Of a DNA stretch of 64,000 bases, positions 54,019 to 62,585 are shown in pieces. Each line of letters starts with the position of its first letter. The stretch's first letter is position 1. The notes beneath the pieces are model-generated. The model was not told the DNA's origin. It made no database searches and saw only the letters and a program-made list of their open reading frames with translations. A program made the translations under genes and the position numbers. Source of the DNA: UBA1231 sp045123185 (GTDB taxonomy: Bacteria; Bacillota_I; Bacilli_A; ML615J-28; CAG-313); the NCBI GenBank assembly GCA_045123185.1, contig JBGVIL010000206.1, positions 1 to 64,000 of the forward strand, written 5' to 3'.

Positions 54019-55989
54019 ATGCTTATATATGATTATGAAGTTTTTAAACACGATACTCTACTAGGAGTTTTAAATGAAGAAACAGGAGAGGTAATACAAA
54101 TCTGGGATATACCTAAAATTAAAAAACTAACCGAGGAAAACTTAAATAATATCTGGATTGGATATAACTGTGAACATTACGATAAGATATTATCACACGG
54201 TATTTTGTCTGGGAGATTAACAACCCCAAGCAAAGTATTTGAATGTAGTAATTCAGTTATTCATGCACAAGACGCAGATATACCAGTTTTCAATGTGTTA
54301 GGTAAATATGGTATAACAGATTATTATTCCTCTCCTATTTTGTCTTATGATGTTATGGGTGACGGTAGTTTCATGTCACTTAAACAAAACGAAGGATTTA
54401 TGGGAATGGATATAGTAGAGAGTGTTGTTCCGTTTGATTTAGATAGACCATTAACAGACGAGGAAAAACGAGACGTTGAAAAATATAACAGAGCTGATTT
54501 ATATGGTACTCTAGAAAGATTCAAACAAAGAAAGAACAGTTTTAAAACTAAGATGCTACTGGTAAAAGAATTCAAATTACCATTAGATTATATATGTAAA
54601 ACAAATGCAAAGTTAACAGAAGCTATATTACTTTCACAAAACAAAGGTGTAAATACTAGACTAAGAAAAAATTTTCAATTATGTGATTTACCAGTAAACT
54701 GGGACATACCAGAGCTTAAACAAATATATGACTTTTTCGTTGAAGCATTAAAAGAGTTAGAAACGCATAAATGGGAAACTAAAAAATGTGATAAAACAAA
54801 ACTTAGTATGGATTTAGATATATTAGGTGTTACTCACACCTTCGCATTAGGTGGAGTGCACGGAGGGATTAAACATTATATATGTAGACCAGAAGATAAA
54901 AAGAAAATAGTGTGGGTAGACGTTTCGTCCCTATACCCAAATATATTAACCAAATGGGATTTATTATCTCGTAAAGTTGACAAGAACGGATGTGAGGCAT
55001 TCGCAGGAATGGTTCAAACTCGTATGGATGTTAAAGCCAAACTTCATGACCCTAGTCTAAGTAAGGAAGAGAAGAAAGCGTTAAAAGATAAAGCAGCAAG
55101 ATATAAACTTATACTGAACACAACATCAGGATGTATGAAAGATAAATTCAAAAAACTATATGACCCTGAGTATAATACTAAAATGTGTATGCTTGGACAA
55201 CTCAGCTTAATGGACTTAGTGTTCAGATTACAAAACGCAAAGAGAAAACCAAAACCAGCTTGGGCATTAGAAGATGGTGCATTGACTAGTTCAATTCCAA
55301 CTGAATATTTTAAACTAATTCAATCTAATACTGATGGTATTGCGTTAGAATTATTAACTCACGACGCAGAAGATATTATTGATGAAGTATGTAAAGACTG
55401 GGAAAAAGATTGGCGTTTTAGTTTGGAAAAAACAGTAGCAGACAATCTATATGAAAAAGATGTTAACAACTATGTTTTTAGAGATGAAGGTGGAGGTATT
55501 AAAGTTAAAGGAGCTTATGTTACAAAATTCTCAGAAAATAATGAACAAGATACGCTAGCGATTCTAGCTCAAGCTGTTGTAAATTATTTCTTAGAGGGAA
55601 AAGATATTAGAGAAACTATATGTAATCCTGATAACTTGGCTACTGATTATCAAATGATTAAAAAACTAGGGGGTATGTATGACACACCAACCTGGAAAAG
55701 AGAATATGGTGATGTGGAAGTGCAAAAAGTGAACAGAATATTCCCATCGACAGATTTAAAAAACGGCGGTCTTTACAAACATAAAAAATCTAAAGACATT
55801 GGTGTGTTAGATAAGGTTGAAGGTACTCCAGAACACGTTTTAATTTATAACGAGGATATAAGGGGTAAGAAAATAGGTGAGTTAGCTAATATAGATTACG
55901 AGTGGTACGTTGCGGAAGCACAAAAACGTATTAACGACTTCTTAGGTATAAAACCTGAGAGAAAAACTAGAAAGAAAAAAGTCGAATAA
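54019..55989 (+). CDS. Family B DNA polymerase
   Basis: This 656-residue enzyme has a 3'-5' exonuclease domain: IYDYEVF (D5, E7), IGYNCEHYD (about 47-55) and YNRADLYGT (about 157). In the palm, motif A is WVDVSSLYPNIL with D301, motif B KLILNTTSGC near 363, and motif C SNTDGI with D439. Motif C lacks the usual second Asp of DTDS and reads TDG, a variant seen in some phage polymerases. It replicates the phage genome. No terminal-protein binding region is obvious. Confidence 0.85.
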   Translation: MLIYDYEVFKHDTLLGVLNEETGEVIQIWDIPKIKKLTEENLNNIWIGYNCEHYDKILSHGILSGRLTTPSKVFECSNSVIHAQDADIPVFNVLGKYGITDYYSSPILSYDVMGDGSFMSLKQNEGFMGMDIVESVVPFDLDRPLTDEEKRDVEKYNRADLYGTLERFKQRKNSFKTKMLLVKEFKLPLDYICKTNAKLTEAILLSQNKGVNTRLRKNFQLCDLPVNWDIPELKQIYDFFVEALKELETHKWETKKCDKTKLSMDLDILGVTHTFALGGVHGGIKHYICRPEDKKKIVWVDVSSLYPNILTKWDLLSRKVDKNGCEAFAGMVQTRMDVKAKLHDPSLSKEEKKALKDKAARYKLILNTTSGCMKDKFKKLYDPEYNTKMCMLGQLSLMDLVFRLQNAKRKPKPAWALEDGALTSSIPTEYFKLIQSNTDGIALELLTHDAEDIIDEVCKDWEKDWRFSLEKTVADNLYEKDVNNYVFRDEGGGIKVKGAYVTKFSENNEQDTLAILAQAVVNYFLEGKDIRETICNPDNLATDYQMIKKLGGMYDTPTWKREYGDVEVQKVNRIFPSTDLKNGGLYKHKKSKDIGVLDKVEGTPEHVLIYNEDIRGKKIGELANIDYEWYVAEAQKRINDFLGIKPERKTRKKKVE

Positions 55990-56004
55990 ATTTATGATAT
56001 ATAC

Positions 56005-56033
56005 TTGACATTTGATTAATAGTTGTGTATAAT
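56005..56033 (+). promoter_or_regulatory. Promoter downstream of DNA polymerase
   Basis: TTGACA (56005-56010) and TATAAT (56028-56033), 17 bases apart, near-consensus. It drives the next group, starting 22 bases further at the small gene 56056. Confidence 0.75.
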
Positions 56034-56055
56034 GTTTATAAAAGGAGGAATTATT

Positions 56056-56313
56056 ATGGAAGATTTCATAAAAGATAGAAATGAAGCTTTTACTAGCATG
56101 GATAAAGAGAAACTTTTAGCGTATTGTGAAAAATATGGAATTGTTATTCCAGAAGATGAAACAACTTTCTGGGCAGGTGTGCATAAAAGTGTATGTAATT
56201 TATATCTACTAGAAAACAGTCCGATTTCAATTGAGCAGTACAATAAAAGTTATGATTGGCTAAAAGAACATGGTTATAGTCCATCGATATCCGATATAGG
56301 GGGTGAAAAATAA
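56056..56313 (+). CDS. Small protein
   Basis: The ATG at 56056 follows AAAGGAGG. The 85-residue product (MEDFIKDRNEAFTSMDKE) contains an FWAGVHKSV patch. It resembles small phage proteins that often follow replication genes. Unknown. Confidence 0.55.
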   Translation: MEDFIKDRNEAFTSMDKEKLLAYCEKYGIVIPEDETTFWAGVHKSVCNLYLLENSPISIEQYNKSYDWLKEHGYSPSISDIGGEK

Positions 56314-56316
56314 ATT

Positions 56317-56625
56317 ATGAATAATTCAAACGAGTTTATTCAACTACATGAAGTAGGAGATATATTGTATAAAGCTAGTAGAGATACAATAACCGAAATA
56401 ATAATAGTAGAAGTTAAAAAACTACCTCATTTAGTATATAGAGATAACAGAGGTACATCATACTTCAATCGTAGCATTGTAAAATCATGTTTCAAAACTA
56501 GAGAGGAAGCAGAACAGGAAATATACAGACAAAGAAAAATCAGAGAAAAACGTGAGTTATTGAAAAAATACGAAAGAGAATTAAACGAAAAATTTGGTTT
56601 AGAAAATCATTTAATTATTAAATAG
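56317..56625 (+). CDS. Small basic helical protein
   Basis: This 102-residue protein has a compact start with FIQLHEVGDILYKAS and a charged coiled-coil end (YRQRKIREKRELLKKYEREL). Unknown function. Confidence 0.5.
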   Translation: MNNSNEFIQLHEVGDILYKASRDTITEIIIVEVKKLPHLVYRDNRGTSYFNRSIVKSCFKTREEAEQEIYRQRKIREKRELLKKYERELNEKFGLENHLIIK

Positions 56626-56638
56626 GAGGAATTTTAAA

Positions 56639-57550
56639 ATGGAAAAAGACGTATCAAAAGCTTATGACGTGTATGTAACACGTAATTATTCAATATTTAG
56701 AAGATTGGTGGGAAATAGAGATATCCCAGAGAGTAGAATTAGTAAAATAGTTGACTCAATACAAAAGATAGGTTGGGTGCATAATCCAATTATCGTAAAC
56801 GAAAAAATGGAAGTAATAGACGGGCAGGGAAGACTAACAGCACTTCAAAGATTAAAGATGCCAGTGGAATATGTAATAGCCCCAGGAGCTGGTAATAAAG
56901 AATGTATCTATATGAATATGAACATGGTTAACTGGAAGTTACCAGATTTCATAAAATCATACGCAGAACAAGGAAATGAAAATTATCAAAGACTATTATC
57001 TTTAATGGAAAAATACGCAGGTGGAAACTTAGATATTATCTCAACTGCTGTATATAGAGTGTCAAAATCTAAACATAGAGACATCAAAGAAGGTATATTA
57101 CAGTTAACAGAAGAGCAATATAGAGCTGCGGTTCCTAGATTAGAATATGTAGAACCATTATTGAAAACATTAGACGAAAAGAAATTACCAGGAAGTATTG
57201 TTACTTTATTACAAACTATGATTTATTACTTTGATTATCCAGAAGTTGACGCAGAGAGACTTGCTTATAGTGTAGAAAAATACATATATAATTCAACACC
57301 ATGGGTATTAAACACAGACTGTGAAAGAGAAGTAGAAAACGCATACAACTACGGATTAAAATTAGAAAAGAAAATATTTATAGCTCACTTAGTTAAAGAA
57401 GAAAGAATGAGAAGACAATTAGAATTAAACAAAGCTAATCAAATAAGAGCATTTGAGAGAACACAAAAAGGAATTCAAGGGTTTATAACACCTGAAGAAA
57501 AAATGGAGGCCATGAATAATGAGCAAATACAAGGAGATATTCAAACTTAA
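56639..57550 (+). CDS. ParB-like/sulfiredoxin-fold protein
   Basis: This 303-residue protein has the ParB-N pattern VNEKMEVIDGQGRLTALQRL near residues 55-75, where the IDGQGR loop corresponds to the nucleotide-binding site of ParB/Srx proteins. A helical region follows. In phages such proteins act as nucleases or partition/regulators. A ParA is not adjacent. An SD GGAGG precedes the ATG. Confidence 0.7.
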   Translation: MEKDVSKAYDVYVTRNYSIFRRLVGNRDIPESRISKIVDSIQKIGWVHNPIIVNEKMEVIDGQGRLTALQRLKMPVEYVIAPGAGNKECIYMNMNMVNWKLPDFIKSYAEQGNENYQRLLSLMEKYAGGNLDIISTAVYRVSKSKHRDIKEGILQLTEEQYRAAVPRLEYVEPLLKTLDEKKLPGSIVTLLQTMIYYFDYPEVDAERLAYSVEKYIYNSTPWVLNTDCEREVENAYNYGLKLEKKIFIAHLVKEERMRRQLELNKANQIRAFERTQKGIQGFITPEEKMEAMNNEQIQGDIQT

Positions 57551-57860
57551 AAGAATGTTAGAAAAAGCGGGAATACCGTTTGAGTTCATAGAATGTTTTG
57601 GGTACGATAAAAGATTGTTGTCTGAGTACCCAGACATTATGGACCATTATCAAATATGTTATCCAAGTAAAGATGAAAATATAGTAATTAGTGTCATCGG
57701 AGGATTTGGTGCACATGGAGCTGAACAAGATAAACTGGAAATAATGGGTGGACTTACTCCATGGGAAAAATACAATCATGGTGACACAGTTATTGGTTGG
57801 CTTACTGCGGAAAATGTATTTAAAAGAATAAAAAAAGATTGGGAGGAAAAGCAAAAATGA
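57519..57860 (+). CDS. Small protein
   Basis: The 113-residue product (MSKYKEIFKLKRMLEKAGIPFEF) starts inside the ParB-like gene, with GGAGG upstream. It contains EIMGGLTPWEKYNHGDTV. I think of a conserved phage family but cannot name its function. Confidence 0.5.
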   Translation: MSKYKEIFKLKRMLEKAGIPFEFIECFGYDKRLLSEYPDIMDHYQICYPSKDENIVISVIGGFGAHGAEQDKLEIMGGLTPWEKYNHGDTVIGWLTAENVFKRIKKDWEEKQK

Positions 57861-58273
57861 AAACAATAAAAGTGATAGATGAAGATACTTTAGAAATAAA
57901 AGAAGTAGTAGTCGAAGAAACTGATGGAGAATTAACAGAAAGAGCTGCTGAAGATTTATCTGGTTTGTTCAGACAAGCGTTAACTTGTGACCCAGATGAG
58001 TTTGCGAGATTATATAAAGAATTTAAAGAGGCAAAAGCTAAATTTGATGAAGTGTATGAGCCATTCAAATTAAATTTGCTGTCACTATATAAAGATAGAC
58101 CAGATATTCCAAAGAATGTCGTGATAGGTGGAGCTGTTAAATTAACTCATGTTGCACCTAGTGTCAGAAACACAATTGATAGTAAAAAATTAAAGGAAGA
58201 AGAGCCAGCAATAGCTGAAAAATTTACAAAAACAACTAATGTTAGTGCTAGTATAAGATTAGAAGAATTATAA
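57857..58273 (+). CDS. Conserved phage protein upstream of helicase
   Basis: The ATG at 57857 has GGGAGG upstream. The 138-residue product has TLEIKEVVVEETDGELT and a C-terminal VRNTIDSKKLKEEEPAI with ASIRLEEL, a pattern common in small Bacillota phage proteins next to recombination genes. Function not established. Confidence 0.5.
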   Translation: MKTIKVIDEDTLEIKEVVVEETDGELTERAAEDLSGLFRQALTCDPDEFARLYKEFKEAKAKFDEVYEPFKLNLLSLYKDRPDIPKNVVIGGAVKLTHVAPSVRNTIDSKKLKEEEPAIAEKFTKTTNVSASIRLEEL

Positions 58274-58288
58274 TATGGAGGTATGACA

Positions 58289-58600
58289 ATGGCTGATAGA
58301 AAACAATATCAACGTAATTACTATAGAGCAAATAAAGCTAAACGTAGTGAATACTTCAAAAAATATTATGAAGAAAACAAAGAAAAGATAAATGAGCGTA
58401 ATAACACTCGCTACAAAGAAAACAAAGAAGTAAAAGAAAGTAAAAGTGATATATACAAAAAATATTATGAAGAACATAAAGAAGAAAGAAAAGAGTATTA
58501 TAAAAAACATTATGAAGAAAATAAAGAAGCTAGACGAGCTTATTATAGGAAATATTATGCTAAAAAGAAAGCAGAGAGGGAGGCCTTAAATGAAAACTAA
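58289..58600 (+). CDS. Repetitive basic protein, YYEENKE repeats
   Basis: The ATG at 58289 sits 8 bases after GGAGG. The 103-residue protein consists almost entirely of repeats like KKYYEENKE and YKKHYEENKE, predicted as helical, with net positive charge. It may bind nucleic acid. It overlaps the helicase start by 11 bases. Confidence 0.6.
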   Translation: MADRKQYQRNYYRANKAKRSEYFKKYYEENKEKINERNNTRYKENKEVKESKSDIYKKYYEEHKEERKEYYKKHYEENKEARRAYYRKYYAKKKAEREALNEN

Positions 58601-59957
58601 ACTATACGATTATCAACAAGAAACAGCTGATGATATATTTCGTAGAATGGAAGACGGAGAAATTCGTGGTGCGTATTTAGGTTTTGATACAGGTACTGGT
58701 AAAACAGTAACTTCTCTTTCTGTAGCTGAACAACTTTATAAAAATCATATGATAAAAGGTTTAGTAGTAATATGTCCTGTGTCAAAAGTAGATGATTGGA
58801 CTAGAGATATAAAAGACGAAGTTCCAGATATTGAAATGACATTTGTATCTAGTTTTCAAAGTGCGTGGAGAGAAAAGAATAAGGCTAAAATAGAATTAAT
58901 AAACAAAATGGTAGACACACTTATTATTGTAGACGAAGGTCATAAAATGAAAACTTACGACTCAAAACAAAGTAAATTCATTCAAGAAATATCATCTAAG
59001 TTCTCACCTTATGTATTAATACTTAGTGCTACTTCACAGAATAAAAAATACATCGATTTATATCCACAATACAAAACATTAGGAAGTAAAATATTTGATA
59101 TAAAAGCAAAAGATTTCAAACAAACTTATTGTATAGAAGCACAAAACTGGAATTTAGTTTACGCAGGTAAATCAAGATTTCCGTTCAATGAAATTGTTGG
59201 ATATAAACAGATGGATATAATGGATAAAGAAATATTGAATTATACTTATTATAAAAAATATGAAAGTAAATATGATAAACCAATTGAAATAAGACAAACT
59301 TTCAAAATGACCCCTGAAATGAAATATTTTAAGGAGAAAAAAGTATGGCCTAAAATGGATGAGAAAGCCCTAGAAACTGCTTTAATGTCTGGAGACATAG
59401 AAGATATCGAAACAGACTTTATAATCGCAAATAGACCAGCCTTACATCATATTTATATGCGTGAAAGTAACAGTGGTTTCATAAAAGATATGTTTTTAGA
59501 TAAAAACCCAAAATTACAATGGTTAGAAGACTTCTTAGAAGGAAACGAAGGTCGATTAGTTGTGTTTACTAACTTCGTAAATGAAGCTAAATTAATAAGT
59601 GAATTATGTGAGAAAAAGAAAAGACATTATAGTATATATGATGGCTCACATAAAGATTTAAGCGATTGGGAAAAATATGAGGATTGTATTGCAATAGTGA
59701 ACATACAAGCAGGTTCTGCTGGATTAAACAATTTCGTAAAAACTAATATTGGAATATGGTTTTCATATCCAGAAAATTATATTGATTTCATTCAAAGTAA
59801 AGGTCGTCTTGATAGAGTGGGGCAAACAAAACAGCCAGTATATTATTTCCTAGAGATAGCTGGTAGTGTAGAACAACAAGTATTTAATGCGCTTAAAGAA
59901 GGTCGTGACTTTGATTTAAGATTGTTTGAAAAATGGTTGGAAGAAGGAGGAAAATAA
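58590..59957 (+). CDS. SNF2/DEAD-type DNA helicase
   Basis: This 455-residue SF2 helicase has motif I FDTGTGKTV (about 32-40), motif II VDEGHK, motif III LSATSQ, and motif VI SKGRLDRVGQTK near the end. That pattern matches SNF2-like phage helicases. It probably remodels replication forks or recombination intermediates. The previous basic repeat protein overlaps it. Confidence 0.85.
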   Translation: MKTKLYDYQQETADDIFRRMEDGEIRGAYLGFDTGTGKTVTSLSVAEQLYKNHMIKGLVVICPVSKVDDWTRDIKDEVPDIEMTFVSSFQSAWREKNKAKIELINKMVDTLIIVDEGHKMKTYDSKQSKFIQEISSKFSPYVLILSATSQNKKYIDLYPQYKTLGSKIFDIKAKDFKQTYCIEAQNWNLVYAGKSRFPFNEIVGYKQMDIMDKEILNYTYYKKYESKYDKPIEIRQTFKMTPEMKYFKEKKVWPKMDEKALETALMSGDIEDIETDFIIANRPALHHIYMRESNSGFIKDMFLDKNPKLQWLEDFLEGNEGRLVVFTNFVNEAKLISELCEKKKRHYSIYDGSHKDLSDWEKYEDCIAIVNIQAGSAGLNNFVKTNIGIWFSYPENYIDFIQSKGRLDRVGQTKQPVYYFLEIAGSVEQQVFNALKEGRDFDLRLFEKWLEEGGK

Positions 59958-59958
59958 G

Positions 59959-60642
59959 ATGGGAGAATGGTTCACAGGAGGACATAGTATGTTTGATTCT
60001 CGAATATTTGAACCTAGTGTAACTTTCACATCATCTGATGGTAGTGTCAGAGATGCAATTTATAGAACAACTACATACAATCCTGACGCTTTCGCTTCTT
60101 CTATAGATATACCAAGTATGTGGCCGTCTCGTGGTTTGACAGAGTTAGATTGGTATAAACTTAATGGAATAGATGTTAGAAGTGAGGAGGAAATACCTAA
60201 AATGAAAACTTATGCAGATAAGGACCCTCATTCTTGTGGGGGTAGATATGCCGTAGCTTGTAGCAATGCTCCAGATTTATCACAAGATAGAATATTGAAA
60301 AGTCTTTCTATGATGAAAAGTAGATTAATGATGCAATGTGCTCCAGTAAAGGTAGAAAATATCGAATGTAAGATGACACCTGCGGTAAAAGAAAATATAA
60401 TAAAAGCTTATAAAAAACTAGAAATGTACGGTAAGAAAACTCCTTTTGTAGCACGTTTTGATGAGTATGGAAGACGACTTCCTGATGAAATTAAAATAGA
60501 TGTTATGAGAGGTATGACAATCAAAATAGTTAACCCAGATGATTACAACCCTTATTATATAGAATTTGAAGGAAAAGTTCATGACCCAATGATGTATAAA
60601 CCTGACTGGGATTATAAGTATGATTATGATACTCCATTTTAA
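59959..60642 (+). CDS. Unknown protein
   Basis: The ATG at 59959 follows GGAGG and begins two bases after the helicase stop. It encodes 227 residues (MGEWFTGGHSMFDSRIFEP) with several Asp/Tyr-rich patches (MYKPDWDYKYDYDTPF). No motif recognised; location suggests a replication or DNA-processing role. Confidence 0.5.
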   Translation: MGEWFTGGHSMFDSRIFEPSVTFTSSDGSVRDAIYRTTTYNPDAFASSIDIPSMWPSRGLTELDWYKLNGIDVRSEEEIPKMKTYADKDPHSCGGRYAVACSNAPDLSQDRILKSLSMMKSRLMMQCAPVKVENIECKMTPAVKENIIKAYKKLEMYGKKTPFVARFDEYGRRLPDEIKIDVMRGMTIKIVNPDDYNPYYIEFEGKVHDPMMYKPDWDYKYDYDTPF

Positions 60643-60669
60643 AAAAGTTTAAAAAAGACAATAGAACTA

Positions 60670-60698
60670 TTAACTTTTTATAACTTGTATGATATAAT
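60670..60698 (+). promoter_or_regulatory. Promoter before membrane protein and zincin genes
   Basis: TTAACT (60670-60675) and TATAAT (60693-60698) with 17-base spacing. The -35 region resembles that of the early promoters. It drives 60721 and following genes. Confidence 0.65.
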
Positions 60699-60720
60699 GT
60701 CGACAAAAGGAGGAATAATC

Positions 60721-60915
60721 ATGGGAAAAATACTAATATTATTAACGATACTAATTATCATGGGCGCAATATGGTCATTACCATTATATTTAGTAGCGAA
60801 TTTTGTGTTATGGTTATTTCATATACCATTTCATTTAACTTGGTTGCAAGCATTTGGAGTATGTTTATTAGCAAGTTTAATTAAAAAATCATTATTTGGT
60901 AAGGGGGATAACTAA
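60721..60915 (+). CDS. Small membrane protein
   Basis: The ATG at 60721 has AAAGGAGG upstream. The 64-residue protein has two membrane segments (LILLTILIIMGAIWSLPLYL and ...LQAFGVCLLASLI). It abuts the next gene by a TAATG overlap. An envelope-related early protein is possible. Confidence 0.6.
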   Translation: MGKILILLTILIIMGAIWSLPLYLVANFVLWLFHIPFHLTWLQAFGVCLLASLIKKSLFGKGDN

Positions 60916-61280
60916 TGTTTACATTCAAATCACCAGCCATCTCTAAAAATGTTTGGAAGTTATGCTTTAGAGATAGAGCTGAAATGAACAGAATTTACTA
61001 TGAAAATCGCACACCAGATGAAAATGCGAGAATACATGGTATCACAGAATTTGTAACTTCAACTATCTATATTGATAAGGATTTAGATGGTTTCACTTTA
61101 ATGAAGGCGATTAGACACGAATTAACTCATATATATTTATGGGAAACTGGTCAACAAGACCGAGTAATGAATGAAGAAGAAACGTGTGACTTTATGAGTG
61201 TAGCAGCTCCTGTTATTTGTAAAACAGCAGATGAGATTGTACTAAGATTGAAAGAGGGGTTGTATAAACATGGCGAGTAA
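60915..61280 (+). CDS. HExxH zincin-like protein
   Basis: This 121-residue protein has IRHELTHIYLWETG near residue 70 (HELTH motif) and NEEETCDF near 95, which could supply the third ligand, as in ImmA/IrrE-like or minigluzincin peptidases. It overlaps the VRR-NUC gene by 11 bases. It may cleave a host regulator, but its target is unknown. Confidence 0.6.
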   Translation: MFTFKSPAISKNVWKLCFRDRAEMNRIYYENRTPDENARIHGITEFVTSTIYIDKDLDGFTLMKAIRHELTHIYLWETGQQDRVMNEEETCDFMSVAAPVICKTADEIVLRLKEGLYKHGE

Positions 61281-61584
61281 ATATGTTGCTCACCGTGAAA
61301 AAGAAATAGAAAACGAAATAAAAACATACATAAAAGAACGTGGCGGACTTTGTTATAAAATTCATGGTGGGGATTTATATCAAGAAAACGGTATCCCAGA
61401 CTTATTATGTTGTTGGGGAGGGTTATTCTTCGGAATAGAAGTAAAAGACCCGCAAGGAAAACCTAGTGCGATGCAATTAGCACAAGGAGCGAGAATAAAG
61501 AAAGCTCAAGGACATTTTATTATTGCTACTAGCTTAGATGATGTTAAAAATTATATAAGAGAGGCAGGATTGATAGGATTATGA
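61270..61584 (+). CDS. VRR-NUC nuclease
   Basis: This 104-residue nuclease has KYVAHREKEIENEIK, then GIPDLLCCWGGLFFGIEVKDPQGK (D..EVK), then MQLAQGARIKKAQGH, the compact VRR-NUC fold. It is a Holliday-junction or flap nuclease in phages. It ends with TGA, overlapping the next ATG by four bases, evidence that TGA is a stop here. Confidence 0.85.
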   Translation: MASKYVAHREKEIENEIKTYIKERGGLCYKIHGGDLYQENGIPDLLCCWGGLFFGIEVKDPQGKPSAMQLAQGARIKKAQGHFIIATSLDDVKNYIREAGLIGL

Positions 61585-61808
61585 GAAAAATAGGACCAGG
61601 AGATATAAGTTATTGTAATACTAACTGTTGTCAAGAAAGATGTAAAAGAAACTTGAAATATTGGAAGCCACCAACACGATTTTATTCTGTATCTAATTTC
61701 GATGATGAGTGTGCAGATGCGATACATTCAAAATGTGAACATATATGGCTAGCAGAGGAGGAGAAGAAAGTTGGACGACCTAAAAAAGCTACAAGCAGAG
61801 AATCATAA
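61581..61808 (+). CDS. Small Cys-rich protein
   Basis: The 75-residue product contains CNTNCCQERCKRNL, ECADAIHSKCEHIW and a basic tail (KKVGRPKKATSRES). The Cys/His pattern suggests a zinc site. The last part matches an AT-hook-like GRPKK. Function unknown. Confidence 0.55.
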   Translation: MRKIGPGDISYCNTNCCQERCKRNLKYWKPPTRFYSVSNFDDECADAIHSKCEHIWLAEEEKKVGRPKKATSRES

Positions 61809-62022
61809 TTTAAAAGAACAACTAGAAAATTATATTCCTAGACGCAGAGTTAGACGAGTATATAAAATGTTAGGGGATATATTAGAAGCGGATACAGATG
61901 TTAGTCCGCATATTCAAACAGTAAAAGAATTTATAACTAAAATAGAAAAAGAAGGTAAAGCAGAAGCAGGACCAGATATTAAAACTGCGATTGAGCATTT
62001 GCTTTCAGTAAGGGAAAGATAA
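61771..62022 (+). CDS. Small coiled-coil protein
   Basis: The TTG at 61771 has AGGAGG upstream and starts a frame overlapping the previous gene. The 83-residue product starts MDDLKKLQAENHNLKEQLEN, a coiled coil. It ends in an ATAATG overlap with the HNH gene. Unknown. Confidence 0.5.
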   Translation: MDDLKKLQAENHNLKEQLENYIPRRRVRRVYKMLGDILEADTDVSPHIQTVKEFITKIEKEGKAEAGPDIKTAIEHLLSVRER

Positions 62023-62579
62023 TGAAAGAATTATGGAAAGATATTTCTGGATATGAAGGAGTTTATCAAATTTCAAATTTAGGTAGGGTAAAACGTCTTG
62101 CGTACATCTCTGAAATTTCTCCTAGAGGGTACAAACAATATATGCACTTTTCAGAAAAAATATTAAAACCTTATACCGACAAAGTTGGTTACGTGTATGC
62201 TCATTTAAGTAAAGCAGGTAAGACTAACACTTATTTATTACATAGATTAGTAGCGGAAGCATTCATACCTAACCCAGATAATCTACCTGTAGTGAACCAT
62301 AAGGATGAGAATAAGAGTAACAACTGCGTAGATAATTTGGAATGGTGTACACAACAGTATAACGCTAGTTATGGTAATGGTGCTATTTCTCGTAGAAATA
62401 CAATAAGAAAACTACAAGGAAAAGAAATAGAGCAATATGATTTATTTGGTAATTTAGTAGATACGTTGAAAACTGCACACGACAAAGAACCTGAATTTTC
62501 AGCTACTAAAATTATAGCGTGCTGTAGAGGGAATAGAAAGACACATAAAAAATACGTATGGAAATACAAGGAGGGATAA
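62022..62579 (+). CDS. NUMOD4/HNH homing-type endonuclease
   Basis: This 185-residue protein has NUMOD4 (MKELWKDISGYEGVYQISN, then LGRVKR), HNH_3 (LLHRLVAEAFIPNPDNLPVV, then NHKDENKSNNCVDNLEW) and a C-terminal NUMOD1-like region (IEQYDLFGNLVDTL). Such free-standing HNH genes are mobile elements in phages. It lies directly before a disrupted metallophosphoesterase gene. Confidence 0.85.
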   Translation: MKELWKDISGYEGVYQISNLGRVKRLAYISEISPRGYKQYMHFSEKILKPYTDKVGYVYAHLSKAGKTNTYLLHRLVAEAFIPNPDNLPVVNHKDENKSNNCVDNLEWCTQQYNASYGNGAISRRNTIRKLQGKEIEQYDLFGNLVDTLKTAHDKEPEFSATKIIACCRGNRKTHKKYVWKYKEG

Positions 62580-62585
62580 TAGAAA

